Assembly (NCBI GenBank): GCA_965217615.1
Contig: CBDCIT010000040.1
Span: 53,072-117,071, forward strand
Source: CAVOAK01 sp965217615
Lineage (GTDB): Bacteria > Pseudomonadota > Alphaproteobacteria > UBA8366 > CAVOAK01
Length of the DNA stretch: 64,000 bases
Reading direction: 5' to 3'
In this document: in pieces, positions 43,497-52,409 of the stretch
Layout of the letters: the number at the start of each line of letters is the position of its first letter
Numbering within the stretch: position 1 is the first letter of the stretch
Position numbers and translations under genes: made by a program
The notes under the pieces: model-generated
The model's database searches: none
What the model was told of the DNA's origin: nothing
What the model saw: only the letters and a program-made list of their open reading frames with translations

Positions 43497-43668
43497 CCTG
43501 ACCTCCGTTCAAACAGTCCTAGCCTAACATTCGGCCTGGACCAAGTTTTGGGGGTCAGGTCATCGACCATTGCCGCCTGGCTGCAAATTTCGATCTCGCA
43601 CTGAACCCGATTGGGTTGAGGATGCGAGCACTCGACATCAAAAATTCAGTTTGAAACGGGAAGGAAAC

Positions 43669-43702
43669 ATGTCTCAAGTAATCAAACAGACGGTAACCCT
43701 AG
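43669..43702 (+). pseudogene. 5' end of an SRPBCC/AHSA1-type gene split by IS copy 3
   Basis: ATG 43669 follows a good GGGAAGGAAAC site and encodes MSQVIKQTVTL before the IS. The CTAG at 43699-43702 is the target duplication. Joining base 43702 to base 45151 continues LDARPGVVFEALMDSRKHSG in frame. The rest of the gene is at 45147-45608. Confidence 0.85.
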
Positions 43703-45146
43703 CAGCCCGTTGATTAAGTCGGCGCCGTCTGATTCTCTGGTTCCCTGATTTGCAGGGGGATTTGCCGATGGCGATGGGACGGCAGAAGGATGGTCAGGGG
43801 GACCTGATGGTGAGCTGGTCGGAGATGCCGCGCTCTCCGGGTCATGTGTTTTATGACCGCTTGCAGTCGGTGCTGATCGAGGGCGGCTTCGACGCCTTTG
43901 CCGAGGCGAGCTGCCGGCCTTATTACGCGGCCCGGATGGGCGCGCCCTCGGTGCCGCCCGGGCGCTATTTCCGGATGCACCTGGTGGGCTACTTCGAGGG
44001 CATCGACAGCGAGCGCGGTCTGGAGTGGCGCTGCTCGGACTCGCTTTCGCTGCGGGCGTTCCTGCGACTGGGGAGCCGTGATCGGGTACCGGACCATTCC
44101 TGGCTGTCACGAAGCCGCACGCGCCTGCCCCATGAAGTCCACGCGGCGGTCTTCGACTGGGTTCTGGTGCTGATCGCCGAGGCGGGGCTGATCAAGGGCG
44201 AGCGCATCGGCGTCGATGCCTCGACCATGGAGGCCAACGCGGCGCTGCGGAACATCGTGCGGCGCGCCAACGGCGAAGGCTACCGGGAGATGCTGGAGCG
44301 TCTGGCCCGGGAAAGCGGGGTCGAGACACCCACGGCCGAGGATCTGGCGAGTCTGGAGCGGAAGCGCAAGGGCAAGAAGCTTTCCAACACGGATTGGGTT
44401 TCGAAGAGCGACCCCGAGGCCAAGATCGCCAAGATGAAGGACGGCACGACGCATCTGGCCTACAAGCCCGAGCACGCGGTGGATCTGGACACCGGCGCGG
44501 TGGTGGCGGCCGAGCTGCACCCGGCCGATGAGGGCGACACCACGACGCTTTCCAAGACCCTGGCGAAGGCCGAGGCAAACCTCGGGGCGGTGGATGCGGC
44601 ACCGACGTCGGAGGACCCGGCCGAATGCGTCGCCGACAAAGGTTATCACTCACGGGCGGTCTTGAGGGCTCTGGACGACAGTCCCTGGAAGACCCGGATC
44701 GCGGCGCCCAAGCAGACCGGCTTTTCGCGCTGGCACGGTGATGAGGCGGCGCGGCGCGCGGTCACCAACAACCGTGCGCGGCTCAAGTCCGGGGTCGCCC
44801 GCGAGGCCTTCAAGCTGCGCGCCGAGATCGTCGAGCGCTGCTTTGCCCACAACCTCGATCGTGGCGGCATGCGACGAACCTGGCTGCGCGGGCGAGAGAA
44901 TGTGCACAAGCGATACCTGCTCCACGTCGCCGGCCACAATCTATCGTTACTGATGCGCCAGCTCATCGGCGCCGGCACCCCGCGGGAGGCCGTGGCGGGC
45001 GGATATGGCGGTATTTTCGTTCTGCTCACGCCCACCGGGGCCATGCTGGTGGCACGGGGGGTTTCGCAAAGCGGCCAGACGGCTTTCGCCGCCGCATTCT
45101 TCATCTGGGGGTGAGAGCCGGAAAAAGCCACTTAATCAACGGGCTG
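43703..45146 (+). mobile_element. 1444-bp insertion sequence, copy 3
   Basis: Inverted ends as in copy 1; target duplication CTAG at 43699-43702 and 45147-45150. It lies inside codon 12 of an SRPBCC-family gene. Orientation is the same as that gene. Confidence 0.95.
43768..45114 (+). CDS. DDE transposase of the 1444-bp IS, copy 3
   Basis: 448 residues, intact. Small differences from copy 1 include MGRQKDGQGDL near the start, EDLASLERKRKG in the middle and FFIWG at the end. Presumed active. Confidence 0.92.
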   Translation: MAMGRQKDGQGDLMVSWSEMPRSPGHVFYDRLQSVLIEGGFDAFAEASCRPYYAARMGAPSVPPGRYFRMHLVGYFEGIDSERGLEWRCSDSLSLRAFLRLGSRDRVPDHSWLSRSRTRLPHEVHAAVFDWVLVLIAEAGLIKGERIGVDASTMEANAALRNIVRRANGEGYREMLERLARESGVETPTAEDLASLERKRKGKKLSNTDWVSKSDPEAKIAKMKDGTTHLAYKPEHAVDLDTGAVVAAELHPADEGDTTTLSKTLAKAEANLGAVDAAPTSEDPAECVADKGYHSRAVLRALDDSPWKTRIAAPKQTGFSRWHGDEAARRAVTNNRARLKSGVAREAFKLRAEIVERCFAHNLDRGGMRRTWLRGRENVHKRYLLHVAGHNLSLLMRQLIGAGTPREAVAGGYGGIFVLLTPTGAMLVARGVSQSGQTAFAAAFFIWG

Positions 45147-45608
45147 CTAGATGCGCGTCCCGGCGTTGTCTTCGAGGCGCTCATGGATTCGCGAAAACAC
45201 AGTGGCTTTACGGGCGCGCCAGCGAAGGTAAGCCGCAAGGTCGGCGGCGAGTTTTCCTGCCATGGTGGCTATATCGGTGGAATCAATGTCGCCATTGCCA
45301 CGAACAAGTCGATCGTTCAGGCTTGGCGGGCGAAGAGCTGGCCCAAGGAAGTTTGGTCACTCGCAACCTTCGACTTGGCGTCGGTGAAGGGTGGCAAGAC
45401 GAAACTGAGCTTTACACATATCGGCGTACCGGCAGCGCATGTCAAATCTGTCTCGTCGGGATGGAAGGCGCATTATTGGAAACCACTGAAGGCATGGCTC
45501 AAGGAGGCGTCGTCCTCAGCGGCAGGACGATCGAAGCCGGCGCGCGCTCCCGCAAAAGCGAAAAGGTCCGCCACTTCGAAACGAAAGAAATCGCGCGTGC
45601 GAGCTTGA
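45147..45608 (+). pseudogene. 3' part of the SRPBCC/AHSA1-type gene
   Basis: Continues the gene begun at 43669; the healed protein has 163 residues. START/Bet v1-like (AHSA1) features are EALMDSRKHSGFTGAPAKVS, GGEFSCHGGYIGGIN and SSGWKAHYWKPLKAWL. A Lys/Ala/Ser-rich tail (AKAKRSATSKRKKSRVRA) follows. The function is unknown; such proteins bind hydrophobic ligands or act as stress co-chaperones. An ATG in MDSRKHSG could allow internal translation, but no ribosome binding site is seen. Confidence 0.85.
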
Positions 45609-45654
45609 TTATAGGCCAACACGGCGGCCCAGAGTTCGACGGACTTGCTAACTC

Positions 45655-46518
45655 TTAGTGCGACATAAGAACGGGAAGTTCCGCAGTCGCCAAGATTTCG
45701 TTCGTAACACCGCCGAATATCATCTGTCGCAGGCGGCTTTGGGTGTAGGCGCCTTTGATCAACAGGTCGCCTCCGATTGACGCGGTTTCCTCTAGGATCG
45801 CCTGCGCAGTCGAGCGTTTTCCTTTTGGAACGACGCTCGCTTGCGCCGCTATGCCGTTGCGGACAAGGCTTTGCCTCAATTCGGCACCGATCGGACCCGG
45901 TACGCCATAGTCCTCAACCGAGAGCACAACAACCTGCTTTGCCTGTTCGAGGAACGGCATTGCCAAGGCAGCGGTACGCGCCGTCTCCGTGCTGCTGTTC
46001 CAGGCGATGATAATCGTTTCCCCCAGCGTAGTAGGCGGCTTCGGTGGCGCGATAAGCGTTAGTTTTCCGCTTTCGAAGATGGCGGACTCAAGGCGGCTTC
46101 GCGATGGCGTGGCCGTTCCGCCGACTGGGCGGCCGACGACGATGAGGTCGAACAAACGACCTCTGTTGCCGACCACTTCATCTCCGGGCATGGCCTCTTC
46201 CAGCCAAGCCGCGACTGGTGCTTGTGGTGCTTTGCTGGCGTCGCCGCGTTGTATATCGTGGTCGGCCATGAAGCGGTCGAAGTGTTCGCGCGTTCGCTCG
46301 GCACGTTCATTGTCGCGCTGTTCGAGATTTTCCAGCAGGTCGGTCGTTCCGGCATAAAGACCCTCTCCGGCTGCGGTTAGAACTTCGGCCGGAAGTGGCC
46401 GTATGTGCAGACCTTCGATGTAGCTACCGAAACGCTGTGAAACAAGGAGCGCGCACTCGAGAACTGACGGCAAAACTTCGCTCTCCTCGAGGGGAACAAG
46501 GATCGTCTTCATGCTCAT
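45655..46518 (-). CDS. universal stress protein, tandem UspA domains
   Basis: 287 residues from the ATG at 46518, with GGAGG nine bases upstream. The first Usp-like half (MKTILVPLEESEVLPSVLE onward) is followed by a second (TIIIAWNSSTETARTAALAM), which ends with the ATP-binding type signature LLIKGAYTQSRLRQMIFGGVTNEIL. Members bind ATP or other ligands and support stress survival. It is convergent with the split SRPBCC gene. Confidence 0.88.
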   Translation of the reverse strand: MSMKTILVPLEESEVLPSVLECALLVSQRFGSYIEGLHIRPLPAEVLTAAGEGLYAGTTDLLENLEQRDNERAERTREHFDRFMADHDIQRGDASKAPQAPVAAWLEEAMPGDEVVGNRGRLFDLIVVGRPVGGTATPSRSRLESAIFESGKLTLIAPPKPPTTLGETIIIAWNSSTETARTAALAMPFLEQAKQVVVLSVEDYGVPGPIGAELRQSLVRNGIAAQASVVPKGKRSTAQAILEETASIGGDLLIKGAYTQSRLRQMIFGGVTNEILATAELPVLMSH

Positions 46519-46660
46519 CGTTCGGGCTCCTCCGCGGCGCGCAAAGATGCGCAATTGGTAGATGAGGATAACCCGTCTTCGTTTGGTTGGCGACCGCCGA
46601 ACAGTGGCAAGTGACGGCGCTCTAAGTCGACACCTGCCGGTTGTTAGGCTAGATGCCCGA

Positions 46661-46690
46661 CCCCGGGAAGGCCTGCGGCACCTCCCGGGG
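46661..46690 (-). terminator. GC-rich hairpin downstream of the ArsR/SRPBCC operon
   Basis: Arms CCCCGGGAAGG (46661-46671) and CCTCCCGGGG (46681-46690) pair over ten bases with one bulged A and a nine-base loop. It lies 3' of the SRPBCC stop and 5' of the stress-protein gene, both on the minus strand. No T-tract follows, so it is a weak terminator candidate or an RNA-stabilising hairpin. Confidence 0.4.
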
Positions 46691-46717
46691 AATTACCGAT
46701 CGAATATTGTCGCAGCG

Positions 46718-47179
46718 TTAGTCCGCTGCCGACGATTTGAACCATGAATCGGGCCCCGGATCCTTGCCGGCCGCACACAAGCACAGCCGTTCACAGTAGT
46801 GATCCCATCCTTCAGAGTGCGGTTTTACCGCTGCCTCCGGCAATCCACTATGTGTGAACTTCATCATTGTGCCCGGTTCCTTCGGCGTCAGGTCGATTTC
46901 GACCAACGATGACCCAGGGGGAACGCCAGAATCCTCTGACTCCCAGCCGAACGTATAGGATAGGCGATAATTTGGCAGAACCTCGCGAAACTTTCCCTTC
47001 GCGATATTGCCATTCGTCACGTCGACTAAGTATAGGCCGCCTTCCTTTGGCTCCAAAGTTGCCGATACTCCCATCCAACGGACCATTTTGTCGGGGTCCG
47101 TAAAAAATGCGAAGACCGTTTCTGGATTGGCCTCAATGTAGATCTCTTGTTCGTAGATGCCCGCATTCGTATCACTCAA
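46718..47179 (-). CDS. SRPBCC/AHSA1-family protein paired with an ArsR regulator
   Basis: 153 residues from a TTG at 47179 that overlaps the end of the arsR-like gene by 8 bp; GGAG is ten bases upstream. Bet v1-like features are EIYIEANPETVFAFFTDPDK, LYLVDVTNGNIAKGKFREV, VEIDLTPKEPGTMMKFTHSG and the C-terminal helix with EGWDHYCERL. The ArsR/AHSA1 pairing is widespread and usually self-regulated; the ligand is unknown. Confidence 0.88.
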   Translation of the reverse strand: MSDTNAGIYEQEIYIEANPETVFAFFTDPDKMVRWMGVSATLEPKEGGLYLVDVTNGNIAKGKFREVLPNYRLSYTFGWESEDSGVPPGSSLVEIDLTPKEPGTMMKFTHSGLPEAAVKPHSEGWDHYCERLCLCAAGKDPGPDSWFKSSAAD

Positions 47180-47489
47180 AACCGTCTAGCTCCTTTTGCT
47201 CCCGCTCTGCTTCAAGTTTCAGACGCGCTAAGCTCTCATCCCAGAACTCGCCGATGAATGCGCGCAGCGCTCCAAGGGACTCGGAATTTGCCCGGTAATA
47301 GCGGCGTGTCCCGTCGCCTCGAACAGCTACGAGACGCGCATCAAGCAAGACCTTCAGGTGTTGGGAAATGGCAGGCCGGCTAACGTCAAATCCCACTGCA
47401 ATTTCGCCTGCAGTCAATTCACTCTCCCATACCAGCTTCAATATTCGGCGCCGCGTCGGGTCTGCTATGGCACGCAATTCTTCGTCCAT
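47172..47489 (-). CDS. ArsR-family transcriptional regulator
   Basis: 105 residues. The winged helix-turn-helix spans AIADPTRRRILKLVWESELT, EIAVGFDVSRPAISQHLKVL and the wing ARLVAVRGDGTRRYYRAN. No metal-binding ELCVCDL box is present, so it is probably not a metal sensor. It leads the two-gene operon with the SRPBCC protein and likely represses it through the palindrome at 47509. Confidence 0.92.
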   Translation of the reverse strand: MDEELRAIADPTRRRILKLVWESELTAGEIAVGFDVSRPAISQHLKVLLDARLVAVRGDGTRRYYRANSESLGALRAFIGEFWDESLARLKLEAEREQKELDGFE

Positions 47490-47508
47490 ATCTGTATTGT
47501 AAACGATT

Positions 47509-47520
47509 ACTTACGTAAGT
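47509..47520. promoter_or_regulatory. palindromic candidate operator of the ArsR-like gene
   Basis: ACTTACGTAAGT is a perfect 12-bp palindrome 20 bases upstream of the ArsR start codon, in an AT-rich stretch. TTAC recurs just beyond at 47526-47529 (on the plus strand, CAACTTACAG). Position and symmetry suit an ArsR dimer site overlapping the promoter; binding is inference. Confidence 0.6.
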
Positions 47521-47632
47521 GTCAACTTACAGAAATAAACGTGGGCTTCGTGTAGCTGGCGACTACCGTGTCTGCGCTGGATGTATAGTGTGACATCCGT
47601 GATCGGCGCCGTCGAACCAGAGGTCCTTTGCT

Positions 47633-48837
47633 GTGGGTGGTTATTATTCCGGTATGTCGGCGACGGCGTCGTGGCTGGTGGATGCCGGCGCACGAACGCG
47701 CGCAGTCGCATCGTTGTTGAACGAACTTTCGGGACGGCTCGTTGAACAAGGTACGCCGTTGCTTCGCGCTTCGCTCCTCATCGAGGCTCAGCATCCGCTG
47801 ATTGCCGGTACGCATTATATTTGGACGCGTGCTGAAAACAGCACCATCGAGGAACCGCGGTTTCACGGCTTTATGTCCGACGTCGGTCGCCGGCTGCAAC
47901 CTCAAGACATAGCGTCCGGCGGTGGAGAGTTGCGGTATCGGCTGGACCAGCGGGTCGCAGTGGACGATGTTCCGTGGCTCGGTGAACTTCATGCGCTCGG
48001 TGCGAGCGACGTTCTGGCCTCCCTCATCACGTTCAGTGACGCCTCGGTTCACGCGGTGACATGGGTGACAGACCGGCCGGGTGGATTTAGTGAAGAGGAT
48101 CTCCAGGAACTGCGCGCCATTGCGGCGTTAGTGACAAGCCCACTCGAGGTCATTGTTGCGAGAGAACTGGCCGCGACACTTCTCGACACTTACCTCGGGA
48201 AACGCAGTGGCGCACAGGTTTGTCGGGGCTCGTCAAACGTGGTGACGGTGAAACCGTCAATGCGGTTATCTGGCTTTCGGACCTCCGCGGCTTCACGGCG
48301 CTATCGGAGAGGCTACCGCCGGACGACGTGCTCAAACTCCTGAATTCACACTTCGAGCGGATCGTCGCGCCGATAAGAGCGTTTGGCGGTGAGGTCCTCA
48401 AATTCACCGGTGATGGGCTGCTGGCGATATTTCCAATCTCTGGGGTTCAACGTACTGCTTGCGAGGCATCGCTGCGTGCCGCGCGTTCGGCGCTTACCAG
48501 TATGGATCAGTTGAACCGAGAACAGCGACGGGCACGACGGCCGACCCTTCGCTTTGGCATCGGACTTCACCTTGGTGATGTGCATTACGGCAACATCGGC
48601 TCGCCCGACCGTCTTGATTTCACGGCTATCGGGCCAGCGGTAAACTTTGCAAGTCGGCTCGAACGATTGTGTAAACGGCTCGGCTGTCGTCTCGTGCTCT
48701 CTTCAATCTTTGCCAGTTCGTGCGGTATGGATACCGTGCTTCTGGGCGAGAGGCGCTTGAGGGGCATAAAGGATCCTGCGCGCATCTTTACGCTTGAGGA
48801 ATACGCACCTAAGTCACGGCCTAGACCGTTAGCTTGA
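47633..48837 (+). pseudogene. soluble class III nucleotide cyclase, frameshifted
   Basis: Starts at GTG 47633 (AGAGG upstream) or ATG 47654. The first frame (MSATASWLVDAGARTRAV to TYLGKRSGAQV) is a GAF-like sensory half; the second frame from about 48220 carries the cyclase domain: Asp in WLSDLRGFTALSE, LKFTGDGLLAIFP and TAIGPAVNFASRLERLC. A single base appears to be missing in the T-run at 48219-48221 (three T where the frame needs four). The domain order matches the intact cyclase at 4485. A one-base sequencing error is possible, in which case the gene would be functional with about 401 residues. Confidence 0.82.
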
Positions 48838-49134
48838 ACGCAGCCGCCATGGCCACCGATTCCTCGGGCGGTCGAAATGCTCAAAAAAATGGCCGCGCTT
48901 GGGAGGCCAGAAGGGACGGGATTGGCCCTTTGCATGGCGACACGGCCGAGTGACAGAGTGGCGTGCGGCCCGTCGCCAGGGAGGATCACCTCGGCGGCTG
49001 GTTGACCGCGAGATACCGGCTTACGGGGTACGTAGTTTCGCGGCCGCTGGTGACATCCTGCAAAATTGCAGACGTCAAACCCCTGTGTGCAGTTCCAACG
49101 GGTCCAACGAGGTTGTTTTTTCGCGATCCGACGG

Positions 49135-50226
49135 CTAATAGACCAGCTGGTCCTCGCCGCCACCCTCTGAAATGATGATTTCGCTCTTTTCAGCTAACTC
49201 CTTGGTTTTTGCAAGTATTTCCTGTCGTGCCTCGTCGATGTCGCGCACGCGCAAGGGACCGAGCGCCTCCATGTCTTCGCGAAGGATCTTCGCTGCCCGT
49301 TCCGACATGTTGGCGAAGAACAAATTGGATAGTTCTTCGGGTGCACCCTTCAGCGCAACCGCAAGTCGGTTCATGTCGAGGGCCCGCAGGAGTGTCTGAA
49401 TACTTGACGCGTCCAACCGTGCCAGGTCCTCGAATGTAAACATGAGAGCCTTAATGCGTTCCGCAGATTCGGGGCTATGTTGTTCGAGCCCGGCGACAAA
49501 CCGCAGTTCAGCGGCGCGGTCCAGGCCGTTGAAAATATCGGCTACAAGTTCATGGCTGTCGCGGCGTTGGGTGCGGGCCAAGTTGTTCATGAACTCGGTG
49601 CGCAATGTTCTTTCCACGTCCTGCACCACATCGCTCTGCACCGCCTCCATTTGAAGTATGCGTGAAACTACCTCCATCGCGAGCGCCTCTGGCAGCTGCA
49701 CGAGTACACGCGAGGCGTGGTCAGGGCTGATCTTCGTCCACACGACGGCGACGGTCTGCGGATATTCGTTCTTGAGATAATTCGCGAGTAGACCCTCGTT
49801 CACATTAGCCAATTTGTCCCACATTGTGCGGCCGACCGGTCCGCGGATATCTTCCATGATCGCCGCAACACGGTTGTTGTCGAGCACCTTGTTCAAAAGC
49901 CGCTCCGTGCTTTCATAGCTGCCGACGACCGACCCCGGCGACGAAATATGTTCTGCAAACTCATAGAACAGTCGCTCGACAAGACGCGCGTTCACCGGGC
50001 CTAAGCTCGCCATGCTTGTCGAAATCTCACTGATTTCGTCGTTGTCCATCAACGAAAAGAGGCGTGCGGCGTGATCTTCGCCAACGGCCATGATCATGAT
50101 GGCGGCTTTCTGCGCGCCGCTGAGCCGGCTGTAGTTCGCGCGTCCGCGCGCCGGCGGGCCAGACTGCTCTTCGGGCATCGCCGGCGCTACGGTAGTGGCG
50201 CTGGCGTAAAAATTGGCCAGAGACAT
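49135..50226 (-). CDS. fliG: flagellar motor switch protein FliG
   Basis: 363 residues, ATG 50226 with GGGAG ten bases upstream. The three FliG domains are visible: LSGAQKAAIMIMAVGEDHAARLF in the N-domain, a middle domain with LKNEYPQTVAVVWTKISPDHA (the EHPQ motif is EYPQ here), and the C-terminal torque domain with FTFEDLARLDASSIQTLLR, MSERAAKILREDMEALGP. It sits on the cytoplasmic face of the basal body and interacts with stator MotA and FliM. No other flagellar gene is in the window, which is unusual because fliG normally lies with fliF and fliH. The 297 bp between the cyclase and this gene hold nothing recognisable. Confidence 0.92.
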   Translation of the reverse strand: MSLANFYASATTVAPAMPEEQSGPPARGRANYSRLSGAQKAAIMIMAVGEDHAARLFSLMDNDEISEISTSMASLGPVNARLVERLFYEFAEHISSPGSVVGSYESTERLLNKVLDNNRVAAIMEDIRGPVGRTMWDKLANVNEGLLANYLKNEYPQTVAVVWTKISPDHASRVLVQLPEALAMEVVSRILQMEAVQSDVVQDVERTLRTEFMNNLARTQRRDSHELVADIFNGLDRAAELRFVAGLEQHSPESAERIKALMFTFEDLARLDASSIQTLLRALDMNRLAVALKGAPEELSNLFFANMSERAAKILREDMEALGPLRVRDIDEARQEILAKTKELAEKSEIIISEGGGEDQLVY

Positions 50227-50664
50227 GGCGCGATGACTCCCTAATTCTCGCTAGCAGGTGCCGCCTGGATCCAATTTCGTGGCGCCGAATAGAACCGGAC
50301 CGCATCGCCGCTGAGCGTTATCACCGACGTCCCACTTGAAGCTGGCGGACAATGCCGCCTGTTGCCACCCGACAATGTGCCCAAAAACCCGGCAAAATGT
50401 CGCCGTGAGACGTTTTACGGCGGAAATTTGCACCGCGGCCATGAGCTAGGAACATGAGACGGCGAATTGTGACGAGATCGCTTGGCCGGCGTGTTGCAGA
50501 ACTCGGCCCCGGGATTTCGCAGTTTCACGCGTAGATGCTAAGGTAGTGGATGTTGGTACGCTGGCTGGGAGGCGACGTACTAGCTGTGCCCCCGTAACTA
50601 AGCGGGGCGCGTCAGCGGCGCTTAGGCCGGTTCGGCCACGAAACGTGTCCGACGGGGAGACAAG
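50227..50664. other. divergent intergenic region between fliG and malate synthase
   Basis: This 438-bp stretch has no supported gene. Promoters for both flanking genes should lie here. GGGGAGAC at 50655-50662 is the ribosome binding site of the malate synthase gene. A GC-rich imperfect inverted repeat around 50598-50640 (GCGCC- and GGCCGG-type arms) was seen but is too irregular to name. Confidence 0.4.
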
Positions 50665-52308
50665 ATGTCCAATACCGATATTGCGGCACAGGCCAATCTA
50701 CTAGATCAGGCTGAGGGTGTGTTAATCGAAGCGGACGCGAACTCCGCATATGATGAGATACTCTCGCCGCAGGCGTTGGGCTTTGTTGCCATGCTAGAGC
50801 GGCGTTTCGGAGCAAAGAGGCGCCAACTGCTGGCGCAGCGCGTGGACGTGCAGGCAAAACTTGACGCCGGCGAAGCCCCCGATTTCTTAGCTGAGACAAC
50901 GGAAATCCGCGAAGCGGATTGGACGGTCGCACCCTTGCCCAAAGATTTGCTCGATCGACGCGTTGAAATCACGGGTCCGGTCGACCGAAAAATGGTCATC
51001 AACGCTCTGAACTCAGGGGCCTCCGTCTTTATGGCAGATTTCGAGGACGCGACCACGCCAACTTGGTCGAACGTGGTTGAAGGCCAAATCAATCTGCGCG
51101 ATGCGGCACGCCTCAGCATCGAATTTAGCGATCCCAAGAGCGGCAAGGACTACAAGCTCAACGATAAAATTGCGACGCTTTTGGTACGGCCGCGCGGCTG
51201 GCATTTGCCGGAAAAACACATCGTCGTCGACGGGCAGCCGATTTCAGGCCCGTTGTTCGATTTTGGCCTGTATTTTTATCATTGCGCCAAAGAATTGATG
51301 GCGAGGGGCACCGGACCGTATTTCTATTTGCCTAAACTCGAATCCCATCTCGAAGCCCGGCTATGGAACGACGTCTTCGTAGCGGCACAAGAGGCGCTGG
51401 GCCTCCCGCAGGGAACCATCAAGGCAACTGTCCTTATCGAAAATATCCTCGCTGCTTTCGAGATGGACGAAATACTTTACGAACTGCGCGAGCATTCGGC
51501 AGGGCTTAATTGCGGTCGTTGGGACTATATATTTAGCTTCATCAAGAAGTTCCGAAACCGTGCCGGATGTGTGCTGCCTGACCGTGGCGACGTCACGATG
51601 ACCTGTCACTTCCTGCGATCATACAGCTTGCTGCTCATCAAGACGTGCCATCGCCGCGGTGTTCATGCGATGGGCGGTATGGCCGCGCAGATCCCTATCC
51701 GCGGCGACGAAGAAGCAAACCGCGGCGCATTGGAGAAGGTGCGGGCCGACAAAGAACGCGAGGCCGGCGACGGACATGATGGCACCTGGGTGGCGCATCC
51801 GGGCCTCGTGCCGATTGCAAAAGAGGTTTTCGACCGGGTGATGCCGGGGCCCAATCAGATTGAACTCAGCCGCGACGACGTCAATGTGACTGCCGACGAC
51901 CTTCTGGAAGTACCATCCGGTGACATTACCGAAAGCGGGTTCAGGCAGAACGTGAACGTCGGCGTGAGTTACATAGAAGCTTGGCTGCGCGGCATGGGCT
52001 GCGTTCCGCTTTACAACCTGATGGAAGATGCGGCTACGGCAGAGATTTCTCGGGCGCAGATATGGCAGCAGATCCGCCACAAAGCGGCGTTGACCGACGG
52101 ACGCACCATAGACGAAGCGTTGTTGCAGACCGTCCTCGACGAGGAGTTGGCGAAGATACGCGAGACGATTGGCAAGGACCAGTTTGCCGACTCTGCCTTC
52201 GTGCCCGCGGCAGATTTGTTCAAGAGGATGGTGGCGGCGCCGGACTTTGAGGACTTTCTCACCTTGCCGGCCTACGACATGGTGTTTCACGGCGCCCGCG
52301 CTGCTTGA
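50665..52308 (+). CDS. aceB: malate synthase A
   Basis: 547 residues. It condenses glyoxylate with acetyl-CoA to malate (EC 2.3.3.9) in the cytoplasm. Diagnostic segments: FMADFEDATTPTWSNVVEGQ, LLVRPRGWHLPEKH with the catalytic Arg, IKATVLIENILAAFEMDEIL with the metal-binding Glu, LNCGRWDYIFSFIKKF with Asp, and NLMEDAATAEISRAQIWQQI with the catalytic Asp. Length fits the A isoform rather than the longer G isoform. No isocitrate lyase gene is in the window, so the glyoxylate source is unseen; purine or glycine-type breakdown would also supply it. Confidence 0.95.
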   Translation: MSNTDIAAQANLLDQAEGVLIEADANSAYDEILSPQALGFVAMLERRFGAKRRQLLAQRVDVQAKLDAGEAPDFLAETTEIREADWTVAPLPKDLLDRRVEITGPVDRKMVINALNSGASVFMADFEDATTPTWSNVVEGQINLRDAARLSIEFSDPKSGKDYKLNDKIATLLVRPRGWHLPEKHIVVDGQPISGPLFDFGLYFYHCAKELMARGTGPYFYLPKLESHLEARLWNDVFVAAQEALGLPQGTIKATVLIENILAAFEMDEILYELREHSAGLNCGRWDYIFSFIKKFRNRAGCVLPDRGDVTMTCHFLRSYSLLLIKTCHRRGVHAMGGMAAQIPIRGDEEANRGALEKVRADKEREAGDGHDGTWVAHPGLVPIAKEVFDRVMPGPNQIELSRDDVNVTADDLLEVPSGDITESGFRQNVNVGVSYIEAWLRGMGCVPLYNLMEDAATAEISRAQIWQQIRHKAALTDGRTIDEALLQTVLDEELAKIRETIGKDQFADSAFVPAADLFKRMVAAPDFEDFLTLPAYDMVFHGARAA

Positions 52309-52409
52309 TCCTTTACGGGCTTGAAGGCGCGCCACGCCAGCTCCCGAGTCTAACGCGGCCGGCTGAAATCATACTGCTGCAGTAGCATGAATTTGGCTCT
52401 CTGATTGCC

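Larger units (their letters stand above)
41016..43529 (-). mobile_element. IS3-family insertion sequence interrupted by an IS256-family element
   Basis: OrfA and OrfB with a -1 overlap are typical of the IS3 family. Likely ends are TGTTAGTCCTGGCAC on the left and TGTTAGGCTAGGACT on the right (reverse complement). No target duplication was found, and the OrfB stop codon at 41015-41013 is just outside the left end, so boundaries are approximate. Without the inserted 1295-bp element and one 8-bp repeat its length would be about 1.2 kb, normal for the family. Confidence 0.7.
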
